Of a stretch of 5,186 nt of DNA, positions 1 to 5,186 are shown one piece after another (within the stretch, counting starts at the first letter, position 1; every line of letters starts with the position of its first letter). Where the stretch lies: contig JAFGEY010000379.1 in NCBI GenBank assembly GCA_016931365.1, positions 1-5,186 on the forward strand. The letters run 5' to 3'. The notes beneath the pieces were generated by a model, which did not search any database, had not been told where the DNA came from, and worked only from the letters and a program-made list of their open reading frames with translations. Position numbers and translations under genes: made by a program. Origin of the DNA: Anaerolineae bacterium (GTDB lineage: Bacteria; Chloroflexota; Anaerolineae; JAFGEY01).

Positions 1-383
1 CGCGCCCCAAATCTTTGCTCTCAGACCGACTCAAAAAGAGCGTCATTGCCAATAAGGATTTGCAATGGTTCTACAATGAAATCCCCGCTCCGCCGCCCAT
101 CAACTCTGCTGGTTTGGCCGAAATTATTGAGCCGATGAGCGATTCAGACAATCGCTGGTGGCCCGGTGATGAAGTTAGGCGTCATCTAGCTATGATGAAC
201 GAAGCGCATTATGAAAGAGTAGAGCAACTAACACACGGGCAGCAATTTGCCTATCGCACCTTCTTCCGCAGGCGACGTGAAGGACAACAACGCGCTGAAG
301 TTAGAAATGATGATTTGTCCGGTTGTCTCCGGACCGCAGTAGGCGGCAGCGGCAAGCAGTTTTTGATAAGAGCGGGGCAATGA
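1..383 (+). CDS. C5-cytosine DNA methyltransferase, C-terminal part (5'-partial)
   Basis: The frame is open from base 3, so the gene enters from outside the window; a TTG at 15 is probably just an internal leucine codon. The visible ~126 residues match the target-recognition region of Dcm-type C5 methyltransferases, enzymes that transfer a methyl group from S-adenosylmethionine to cytosine C5 and protect host DNA from a partner nuclease. Recognisable stretches are the DLQWFYNEIPAPP segment, the RWWPGDEVRRHLAMM segment, YRTFFRRRREG, and near the end CLRTAVGGSGKQFLIRAG (about 324-377). In family members I remember, this last stretch is followed by motif IX (a TPRE..RLQG-like sequence) and motif X (GN.V). 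Here the stop comes three residues after FLIR, so both are absent downstream. No other frame after the stop restores them. The catalytic PC and ENV motifs would lie upstream, outside the window. The stop overlaps the next start (ATGA). Family is fairly certain; whether the enzyme is intact is not. Confidence 0.85.
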   Translation, partial: RPKSLLSDRLKKSVIANKDLQWFYNEIPAPPPINSAGLAEIIEPMSDSDNRWWPGDEVRRHLAMMNEAHYERVEQLTHGQQFAYRTFFRRRREGQQRAEVRNDDLSGCLRTAVGGSGKQFLIRAGQ

Positions 384-1177
384 AACCAGAAAATGAACTC
401 GCGATGGTTGTGGCCTTTTATCTGTCCAAGTTCGGAGAGGAAGGACTTGAGAAACTGAGTTATCGATCATACAAGCAGGCTTTTGAGGAAGTTGGTCGCA
501 GCCTGGGTGTGAAACCGAACTCTGTCAAGAACTGGCGGGATGAATTTGATCCTTATTACGACAATAAACGAAAAGGTTGGTATCAGCGAGAAATTCGCCC
601 GAGCCGTCAAAGAGTGATGCTCGCTTTTGATGATCTGAGTGAAAATGCCTTAAGAGCAGTTGTTCTGGATATCATTAAGCCTGAAGCACGTCCAAAGATT
701 GAAACTGAACTCCATTCTACCATAGAGGAAATTGGAGATTTGGAGAAAAAGAAAAAGGCGAGAAAGAATGTTGAGTATATTCCCCGTGGGCCTACTGGCA
801 GGATGGCAGAAAAGTTTTTTATCTCCAAGTTTCTTGCGGGTTCAACACCGTTCAATGGAACTCTGAGGGATCGCCGGGATGATGGTGTCGGATTTGATTT
901 TGAAATTATTAAAGCGGTTAGTCCAACCCTGGTCGAAATCAAGGGGATTGCCAAACAAATAGGTGGAATTACTTTTACCGACAAGGAATGGAGAGTTGCA
1001 AACGAAGCACAGGATGATTACTTTTTGGGATTAGTGGTACAGGTTTTTGAATCTCCCAGAATGGGTTTTGTGCAGAACCCTGCTCGGAGTTTTACTCCGG
1101 TTTACTATACTTACACAACAGTCGCCATCAACTGGGCTGTTAACGCTGACCAGATCGCTAACATTGAATGTTCCTAA
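380..1177 (+). CDS. DUF3883-type PD-(D/E)XK putative restriction endonuclease
   Basis: I read a 265-residue protein starting at ATG 380, which overlaps the methyltransferase stop as ATGA. An in-frame ATG at 323 would add 19 low-complexity residues inside the methyltransferase gene and is less likely. Residues ~8-85 (AFYLSKFGEEGLEKLSYRSY, then SLGVKPNSVKNWRDEFDPYY and KGWYQREIRPSR) resemble the N-terminal DNA-binding-like region found on many restriction endonucleases. A charged linker follows (~110-130, rich in K and E). Residues ~140-250 look like DUF3883: E144 in a helix (GRMAEKFF), D173 in GFDFE, E186-I-K188 in VEIKG, E203-W204, and a Y.LGLVVQV strand. E, D and E-x-K together form a complete PD-(D/E)XK nuclease signature. 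Next to a methyltransferase the natural role is cutting unmodified DNA; that role and any target sequence are inferred. A weak AAGAG (368-372) precedes the start, so translation probably depends on coupling. The DNA is AT-rich compared with argJ. Confidence 0.85.
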   Translation: MKPENELAMVVAFYLSKFGEEGLEKLSYRSYKQAFEEVGRSLGVKPNSVKNWRDEFDPYYDNKRKGWYQREIRPSRQRVMLAFDDLSENALRAVVLDIIKPEARPKIETELHSTIEEIGDLEKKKKARKNVEYIPRGPTGRMAEKFFISKFLAGSTPFNGTLRDRRDDGVGFDFEIIKAVSPTLVEIKGIAKQIGGITFTDKEWRVANEAQDDYFLGLVVQVFESPRMGFVQNPARSFTPVYYTYTTVAINWAVNADQIANIECS

Positions 1178-1205
1178 CCCTTAAAAGTCGAGGCAAAAAG
1201 AAGCC

Positions 1206-1210
1206 GAGGA
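1206..1210 (+). promoter_or_regulatory. Ribosome binding site for the DUF4928-like gene
   Basis: GAGGA lies 6 bases before the ATG at 1217. It settles that start even though the frame stays open back to the nuclease stop at 1175-1177. Confidence 0.6.
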
Positions 1211-1216
1211 TCAAGT

Positions 1217-1753
1217 ATGTCTAACTTGAAGCTAGAACTGAACAAAACACATTCGCCCCAAATTTGGGTAGGAACGATTTTAGAAAACGCCAAAGGGCGT
1301 TCAGGTGGGGTGGTTGAACAACAGCTTGTAGGCGCAAAATTGGCAAGACGATTCAAAGGAATGGATATTCCTAATCATCCTGCTCATGCCGGAGATAGAC
1401 AAACAGAACGGGCAGGCGATTTTGCCATTTTGAAACTGGTTTATCATGTGACATCTGCGCCATCGAGAGACGTCTTGCAAAAGTGCATCAAAAACGTCAG
1501 GGCTGGCTTGTATCCTATCCTGTTGATTCCGCGTGAACAAGAAAACAAAGCCCGAATTCTCGCACAAGACGAGGGCGTTGATAAGGAAGTGACCATTATC
1601 TCGATTGAAGACTTTGTAGCATTGAACATCATCGAGCTTGCTACAGAAGAAAGCAAAGACTTTTTCAGTGTCCTGAAAGAGATCGTGGAAATTTACAACC
1701 AGCGGTTGTTGGAAGTTGAAACGGATTTGTCGTTGCAAATCCAAGTTCACTGA
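1217..1753 (+). CDS. Short DUF4928-like protein, probable restriction subunit
   Basis: The protein has 178 residues. Residues ~30-52 (GGVVEQQLVGAKLARRFKG), ~53-72 (IPNHPAHAGDRQ, then RAGDF), ~76-82 (YHVTSAP), ~100-107 (GLYPILLIP), ~124-138 (ISIEDFVALNIIEL) and a C-terminal YNQRLLEVETDLSL match the C-terminal half of DUF4928 proteins as I remember them. Those usually run to about 300 residues and occur beside cytosine methyltransferases in restriction loci. Their N-terminal half is absent here: the protein begins just before the conserved core, with a good ribosome site. The spacing E34, D68, H77-V-T79 resembles a PD-(D/E)XK core in which the E-x-K lysine position is not lysine, so a degenerate nuclease fold is possible but unproven. 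It follows the DUF3883 gene after 39 bases in the same reading frame, consistent with co-expression as a two-part restriction module. Composition is AT-rich like the two genes before it. Confidence 0.72.
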   Translation: MSNLKLELNKTHSPQIWVGTILENAKGRSGGVVEQQLVGAKLARRFKGMDIPNHPAHAGDRQTERAGDFAILKLVYHVTSAPSRDVLQKCIKNVRAGLYPILLIPREQENKARILAQDEGVDKEVTIISIEDFVALNIIELATEESKDFFSVLKEIVEIYNQRLLEVETDLSLQIQVH

Positions 1754-1798
1754 AAGACCGGGGCAGCCCAACAGCTGTAGGTCAGGAAATCAGACAAC
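1754..1798. other. Junction between the AT-rich RM cassette and the GC-rich core genes
   Basis: This 45-base gap separates the DUF4928-like stop from the DUF4416 start. It holds a perfect 8-base palindrome (ACAGCTGT, 1771-1778) and AGGA (1784-1787), 11 bases before the ATG at 1799. There is no T-run after a stem, so no intrinsic terminator, and no tRNA, transposon end or obvious direct repeat that would mark an integration site. Base composition and third-position usage change across it. Confidence 0.5.
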
Positions 1799-2350
1799 AT
1801 GGGACATCCTAAACCACCTCAACCCGTCAAGCTGATCGTCAGTGCGTTCGGCCAGAGCGACACGCTGCTCCAGCAGTCCGAAGCCGTCCTGATCGACGCG
1901 TTTGGCCCGGTCGATTTCGAGAGCGACCTGCTGCCCTTTGATCACACGCCCTATTACGCTGCTGAGTTTGGCTCCAACCTGGTACGCCGCATCTGGGCTT
2001 TCCAAAAGTTGATCGATCCCGGCGACCTGGCCCAAATCAAAATTCACACCAACGCCATCGAGTGGCAGTTGGCAGACGGGGGTCATCGTCGGGTTAACCT
2101 CGACGCCGGTTACGTGTCGATGGCCAAGCTGGTGCTGGCGACGACCAAGAACCACGGCCACCGCATCTATATCGGCAAAGCGCCGGATGCAGTGGGCATT
2201 TACGCTGAAGTGACCCTGCAATACCGTGACAAGGCCTTCCGCGCCTGGCCGTGGACTTATCCCGACTATGCCACACCGGAGTATTGCAGGCTGTTTGAAG
2301 ACATTCGTCAAATTTATGTGAACCAACTCAAGACATCTGAACAGATCTGA
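1799..2350 (+). CDS. DUF4416 family protein
   Basis: This 183-residue protein is close to the usual length of DUF4416 proteins. Recognisable family stretches are PVKLIVSAF near the N-terminus, FGPVDFESDLLPFDHTPYY (~36-54), LIDPGDLAQIKIHTN (~75-89), RRVNLDAGYVSMAKLVLATT (~100-119), HRIYIG, IYAEVTLQYRD (~134-144) and WPWTYPDY (~151-158) near the end. The family has no established biochemical function that I know of. No signal peptide or membrane segment is seen, so it is probably cytoplasmic. Around residues 128-132 there seems to be a five-residue insertion (APDAV) between GK and GIYAEV, relative to members I remember. The start is ATG with AGGA 11 bases upstream. The argJ start follows 12 bases after the stop, so the two are probably co-transcribed. 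Composition is intermediate between the RM genes and argJ. Confidence 0.85.
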   Translation: MGHPKPPQPVKLIVSAFGQSDTLLQQSEAVLIDAFGPVDFESDLLPFDHTPYYAAEFGSNLVRRIWAFQKLIDPGDLAQIKIHTNAIEWQLADGGHRRVNLDAGYVSMAKLVLATTKNHGHRIYIGKAPDAVGIYAEVTLQYRDKAFRAWPWTYPDYATPEYCRLFEDIRQIYVNQLKTSEQI

Positions 2351-2356
2351 AAGGAA
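2351..2356 (+). promoter_or_regulatory. Ribosome binding site deciding the TTG start of argJ
   Basis: AAGGAA lies directly after the DUF4416 stop and 6 bases before TTG 2363. No in-frame ATG or GTG lies close by, so this site supports the TTG start. Confidence 0.7.
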
Positions 2357-2362
2357 ACGACA

Positions 2363-3592
2363 TTGAGTGTCATCTCGCTCAACGATCCCACCCTCACCGA
2401 CGTGCCCGGCTTTCGCGCCGCCGGCGCAGCTTGCGGGTTGAAAAAGGACGGCGCGCTCGACATCGCATTGATCGCCGCCGATCAGCCCTGCGCGGCCGCC
2501 GCCGTGTTCACCACCAACCGCGTCCAGGCCGCGCCGGTGATCTATGATCGGGCGCTGATCCGGGCAGGAAAGCGGGTGCAGGCCGTGGTCGTCAACAGCG
2601 GCAACGCCAACGCCTGCACCGGCGCGCAAGGGCTGGCTGATGTGCAGGAAACCGCCCGCCTGACCGGCGACGCGCTGGGCCTCGACGCCGACTCGGTGTT
2701 TGTGATGTCCACCGGCGTGATCGGCCAGCCGCTGCCGATGGAGACCATTGACCGGGGCATCCAACTGGCCGCGCCGGCTCTGCTTCCGGACGGCGGCCAC
2801 GCCGCCGCGCGGGCGATCATGACCACTGACACCCGCCCCAAAGAGGCGGCGGTGCAGGTGCAGGTCGGCGACAAAACGGTCACGGTCGCCGGGATGTGCA
2901 AGGGCGCGGGGATGATCCATCCCAACATGGCCACCATGCTGGCCCTGATCGTCACCGACGCGGCGGTCGAGCGCGGCGCGCTGCAAAGCGCGCTCAACAC
3001 CGTTGTTGAACGTACCTTTAACGCGATCACCGTCGACGGCGACACCAGCACCAACGACACGCTGCTCTTGCTCGCCAACGGCTTGGCCGGCAACGCCGTC
3101 ATCTCCAATGCCAACAGCTCCGATTACGCCGCTTTTGTCGAAGGCTTGTCGGCGGTGGCGACGACCCTGTCGCAGGCCATCGTCCGCGACGGCGAAGGGG
3201 CCAGCAAATTCATCGCCATTCACGTGGGCGGCGCCGCCGATTTCGCTGCCGCCAAACGAGTGGCCAAGAGCATCGCCCACTCGCCGCTGGTCAAGACAGC
3301 GGTCTATGGTGAGGACGCCAACTGGGGCCGCGTGATCTGCGCGGCCGGCTACAGCGGCGTCGAGTTCGACCCGGCGCGGCTCTCGCTATGGATGGAAAAC
3401 GCGGTCGACCGGCTGCACCTGGTGCGCGACGGTGAACCGTTTGAGATCGACGAAGCGCGCGCAGCGCGGATGCTCGCCGAAGACGAGATCGCCTTCCGGC
3501 TCGACCTGGGCCAGGGCGACGCCGAGGCCACCGTCTGGACGTGCGATTTGACCCACGCCTATGTGGACATCAATGCTCATTATCGAACGTAA
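2363..3592 (+). CDS. argJ: Bifunctional ornithine acetyltransferase / N-acetylglutamate synthase
   Basis: A complete 409-residue ArgJ. The enzyme moves the acetyl group from N-acetylornithine to glutamate, giving ornithine and N-acetylglutamate, and so recycles acetyl groups in cytoplasmic arginine synthesis. Many forms also use acetyl-CoA for the first step. Seen here: GFRAAGAACGLKK near the N-terminus, VVVNSGNANACTG (~74-86), the oxyanion-hole pair T117-G118 in STGVIG, and the self-cleavage motif KGAGMIHPNMATML. Cleavage is expected between A190 and T191, making alpha (1-190) and beta (191-409) chains, with T191 as nucleophile. NAITVDGDTSTNDT, SPLVKTAVYGEDANWGR and the terminal YVDINAHYRT are also typical. 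Start TTG is supported by the ribosome site and by the N-terminus matching the family. Whether it is bifunctional or only a transferase cannot be told from motifs alone. No other arg genes are in the window. Confidence 0.97.
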   Translation: MSVISLNDPTLTDVPGFRAAGAACGLKKDGALDIALIAADQPCAAAAVFTTNRVQAAPVIYDRALIRAGKRVQAVVVNSGNANACTGAQGLADVQETARLTGDALGLDADSVFVMSTGVIGQPLPMETIDRGIQLAAPALLPDGGHAAARAIMTTDTRPKEAAVQVQVGDKTVTVAGMCKGAGMIHPNMATMLALIVTDAAVERGALQSALNTVVERTFNAITVDGDTSTNDTLLLLANGLAGNAVISNANSSDYAAFVEGLSAVATTLSQAIVRDGEGASKFIAIHVGGAADFAAAKRVAKSIAHSPLVKTAVYGEDANWGRVICAAGYSGVEFDPARLSLWMENAVDRLHLVRDGEPFEIDEARAARMLAEDEIAFRLDLGQGDAEATVWTCDLTHAYVDINAHYRT

Positions 3593-3640
3593 AGTTACGA
3601 GTCTCACGTTTCGCGCCTCAAGTTTTACAAGGCACTTGTA
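3584..3640 (+). other. Inverted repeats in the argJ-HEAT intergenic region
   Basis: The 63-base gap (3593-3655) holds two candidate stems. TACAAG (3626-3631) and CTTGTA (3635-3640) are perfect complements around a GCA loop, ending just before the ribosome site of the next gene. CGAACGT (3584-3590) can pair imperfectly with ACGTTTCG (3606-3613), with CGTAA/TTACG (3588-3592, 3595-3599) as a competing short repeat. None is followed by a T-run, so I do not call a terminator. They could slow translation initiation or be chance. Confidence 0.3.
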
Positions 3641-3643
3641 GCA

Positions 3644-3648
3644 AAGGA
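3644..3648 (+). promoter_or_regulatory. Ribosome binding site deciding the TTG start of the HEAT-repeat gene
   Basis: AAGGA sits 7 bases before TTG 3656. It is the only good start signal near the beginning of the conserved frame. Confidence 0.6.
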
Positions 3649-3655
3649 CAATAGA

Positions 3656-4615
3656 TTGAAATACCTGACCCAAGCATTGAAACAACTTGATCGAGAAAGC
3701 CCGCCCGACGATGCGGTGCGGCGGCTCTCCAACCTGATCGGCGATGAATTCGACCAGTTTACCCGGACCTGGGCGCAACTCTCCGCTGACCAGCGTTGCA
3801 CCCTCGTCGCCCGGATGGTCGAAGCTGTCGAGGCCGACTTGGAACTCGACTTTGCGCAGATTTTCACGCTGGGCCTGCAAGACGCCGAAGCGCGCGTGCG
3901 CGCCTCGTGCATCGAGGGGTTGTGGGAGGTCGAGGATATCCGGTTGATCCGCCCACTCATCCGTCTGATGCGCAGTGATGACGCAGCACTGGTGCGCGAA
4001 GCGGCGGCGACCTCATTGAGCCGCTTTGCGCTGCTCGCCGAACTGGGCAAGCTCCAGCCTCACTTGGCTGACCTGATCTGGGACGCCCTGTGGCAGACCA
4101 TTCACGACACGGGCGAAGATCTAGACGTGCGCCGTCGCGCGATCGAGTCGATTGCTTATTTCGACCGGCGGCAGGTCAGGTCGATCATCGAACAGGCCTA
4201 CCAGCACGAAGAGCCACGGATGCGCATCAGTGCCATCTTTGCGATGGGCCGCAGCGCCGACGACGACTGGTCCAACACGATCATTGACGAACTGGATTCG
4301 AACGACGTCGAAATGCGCTTTGAAGCGGTGCGCGCGTGCGGCGCGCTGCGCCTGAGCGAGACGGTGGGCATGCTCAGCCGGATAGTCGCCGACCCCGACG
4401 CCGAAGTCAAGCTGATGGCCGTGTGGGCGCTGGGGCAGATCGGCGGGCCGGAAGCGCGGCGCGTGCTCGAAATCTGCTATGAGCAGGGCAACGAGGCGCT
4501 GCAAGACGCTGCCGACGAAGCAATGGCCGAGATGGATTTTATGCAGGGCTCGCTCGATTTTGCCATGTATGATTTTGACGACGACGAAGACTGGGACGAG
4601 GACGACGACGAATGA
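3656..4615 (+). CDS. HEAT-repeat protein with acidic C-terminal tail
   Basis: This 319-residue protein is built of paired helices. Repeats with the usual pattern of a D or N turn, then VR or MR, then an alanine-rich helix are seen at ~71-104 (LGLQDAEARVRASCIEGLWE), ~105-125 (DDAALVREAAATSLSRF), ~152-168 (EDLDVRRRAIESIAYF), ~184-200 (EEPRMRISAIFAMG), ~216-234 (NDVEMRFEAVRACGAL) and ~246-265 (PDAEVKLMAVWALGQIGG). HEAT arrays generally serve as protein-binding scaffolds; no catalytic motif is visible. Residues 306-319 are almost all D or E with one W, a strongly acidic tail that could bind a basic partner. There is no signal peptide or membrane segment, so it is probably cytoplasmic. The start is TTG. 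Its stop overlaps the permease start as ATGA, so the two genes are translationally coupled. The specific function is unknown. Confidence 0.85.
   Translation: MKYLTQALKQLDRESPPDDAVRRLSNLIGDEFDQFTRTWAQLSADQRCTLVARMVEAVEADLELDFAQIFTLGLQDAEARVRASCIEGLWEVEDIRLIRPLIRLMRSDDAALVREAAATSLSRFALLAELGKLQPHLADLIWDALWQTIHDTGEDLDVRRRAIESIAYFDRRQVRSIIEQAYQHEEPRMRISAIFAMGRSADDDWSNTIIDELDSNDVEMRFEAVRACGALRLSETVGMLSRIVADPDAEVKLMAVWALGQIGGPEARRVLEICYEQGNEALQDAADEAMAEMDFMQGSLDFAMYDFDDDEDWDEDDDE
4598..4602 (+). promoter_or_regulatory. Ribosome binding site for the AEC permease inside the acidic-tail codons
   Basis: GAGGA, formed by the GAG-GAC codons of the acidic tail, lies 9 bases before ATG 4612. Coding and initiation signals are thus combined. 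Confidence 0.45.
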
Positions 4616-5186
4616 GCTTGCTGCTGAACATCTTTGTCAACAACCTGCTGCCGGTGTTTGTCGTGATCGGCGTGGGCGCAGCGCTGGGATTGACCATCAA
4701 GCCGGACGTCAAGGCCATCTCGCGAACCACGTTTTACGCGCTGACGCCGTGCATCATTTTTTCTTCGCTGACCAACGCCCAATTGACCGGCACGGAGACG
4801 GGCCGCGTGGCCTTGTTTGCTTTTGTGGCTACACTGGCGGTGGCAGCATTGGCCTGGCTCGTGGCGACGCTGCTCGGCTGGCGGGGCAAGCGACGGCGCG
4901 CGCTGGTTTTGCCCGTCCTGGTGATCAATTCGGGCAACTTTGGCCTCTCGGTGGTGCTCTTTGCTTTTGGCGCGGAGGCCCAGGCGCGAGCGATGGTCTA
5001 TTTTGTGACCACGGCGTCGATGGCGGCGACACTGGGCGTGATCCTCTGCGCGGGCGGTGGCTCGTGGCGCAAAGCACTGGACAATGTCATCCGCATCCCG
5101 ATGATCTATGCCGTCATTGTCGCGCTGCTCGTCATGGCTTTTGACGCCCGTGGGCACATCCCGGACTTTATCCTCCGCCCCATCGA
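4612..5186 (+). CDS. AEC (auxin efflux carrier) family permease, 3'-partial
   Basis: The frame from ATG 4612 stays open to the right edge, giving 191 residues of a family usually near 300. The start overlaps the HEAT-protein stop (ATGA). Hydrophobic segments are at ~8-29, ~38-54, ~66-88, ~98-119, ~128-148 and ~162-179, fitting the first part of a roughly ten-helix inner-membrane carrier. The family hallmark is seen at ~106-112 as NSGNFGL, in a helix that breaks at the GN pair; the early LPVFVVIGVGAALG stretch is also typical. Bacterial AEC proteins are predicted secondary transporters for malate, malonate or other organic acids. The substrate here cannot be told, and the auxin name should not be taken literally. 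Coupling to a soluble HEAT protein hints that the latter might assist or regulate the carrier, but that is only inference from position. The C-terminal half lies outside the window. Confidence 0.85.
   Translation, partial: MSLLLNIFVNNLLPVFVVIGVGAALGLTIKPDVKAISRTTFYALTPCIIFSSLTNAQLTGTETGRVALFAFVATLAVAALAWLVATLLGWRGKRRRALVLPVLVINSGNFGLSVVLFAFGAEAQARAMVYFVTTASMAATLGVILCAGGGSWRKALDNVIRIPMIYAVIVALLVMAFDARGHIPDFILRPI

Noticed and set aside
323..379. Earlier ATG at 323 as start of the DUF3883 nuclease
   Set aside because: It would add 19 R/S/Q-rich residues encoded inside conserved methyltransferase sequence. ATG 380 gives the family-like N-terminus and an ATGA overlap.
1301..1771. 156-residue minus-strand frame opposite the DUF4928-like gene
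   Set aside because: The plus-strand protein matches a known family across its length; the minus frame shows no domain.
1755..1783. Possible terminator around GGGCAGCCC and the GACC/GGTC ends
   Set aside because: Stems are only 3-4 pairs and no T-run follows.
1700..1798. A sigma-70-like promoter before the DUF4416 gene
   Set aside because: TTG-rich stretches near the end of the DUF4928-like gene resemble a -35 box, but no convincing -10 box at proper spacing was found.
1790..3280. 496-residue open frame on the minus strand opposite DUF4416 and argJ
   Set aside because: It runs antisense to two well-recognised genes, has low-complexity G/H/R/D-rich sequence with no recognisable domain, and is explained by high-GC codon bias in the true genes.
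4571..4612. GAC/GAG triplet run as a microsatellite or repeat element
   Set aside because: It is short, imperfect and in frame, and is explained as the codons of the acidic protein tail.
4477..5157. Overlapping frames on both strands (minus 4477-5157, plus 4479-5144) over the HEAT 3' end and the permease
   Set aside because: Their products are Q/H/R/S-rich or otherwise compositionally odd. The frame from 4612 gives a clear AEC membrane protein that simply lacks a stop within the window.
1..5186. CRISPR array, tRNA, rRNA, transposon ends
   Set aside because: No regularly spaced repeats, cloverleaf-like sequence, rRNA motifs, transposase or terminal inverted repeats were seen on reading both strands.

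Overview
This window looks like a bacterial chromosome fragment in which a restriction-modification (RM) cassette abuts a run of housekeeping genes. All recognisable genes are on the + strand. The core genes (full-length argJ, a DUF4416 protein, an acidic-tailed HEAT-repeat protein, an AEC-family permease) are GC-rich with GC-ending codons. They are preceded by clear Shine-Dalgarno motifs, and two of them start with TTG. This combination suggests a high-GC environmental bacterium. Chloroflexota (Anaerolineae-like) is my best guess, but it rests only on general resemblance.

Left part, about 1-1753: three genes in visibly more AT-rich DNA. (1) The 3' end of a C5-cytosine DNA methyltransferase, entering from the left edge. 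(2) A 265-residue protein with an N-terminal DNA-binding-like region and a C-terminal DUF3883-type domain carrying an intact PD-(D/E)XK signature (E144, D173, E186-x-K188). It is coupled to the methyltransferase by an ATGA overlap. (3) A 178-residue protein resembling only the C-terminal half of DUF4928 proteins. I read these as modification enzyme plus a two-protein restriction module. The methyltransferase ends where motifs IX and X would normally begin. This fits either a truncation or a circularly permuted enzyme whose motifs IX/X lie upstream, outside the window.

Right part, about 1799 to the end: DUF4416 protein, then argJ 12 bases later (ornithine acetyltransferase/N-acetylglutamate synthase, arginine biosynthesis). 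After a 63-base gap with small inverted repeats comes the HEAT-repeat protein, and an ATGA overlap leads into an AEC permease that runs off the right edge. Spacing suggests two co-transcribed pairs or one operon. Only argJ has an assigned biochemical role.

The most noteworthy material is the RM cassette: the odd end of the methyltransferase, the half-length DUF4928 protein with a degenerate nuclease-like pattern, and its in-frame position just after the nuclease stop codon. All family assignments come from recognition by eye; no searches were run.
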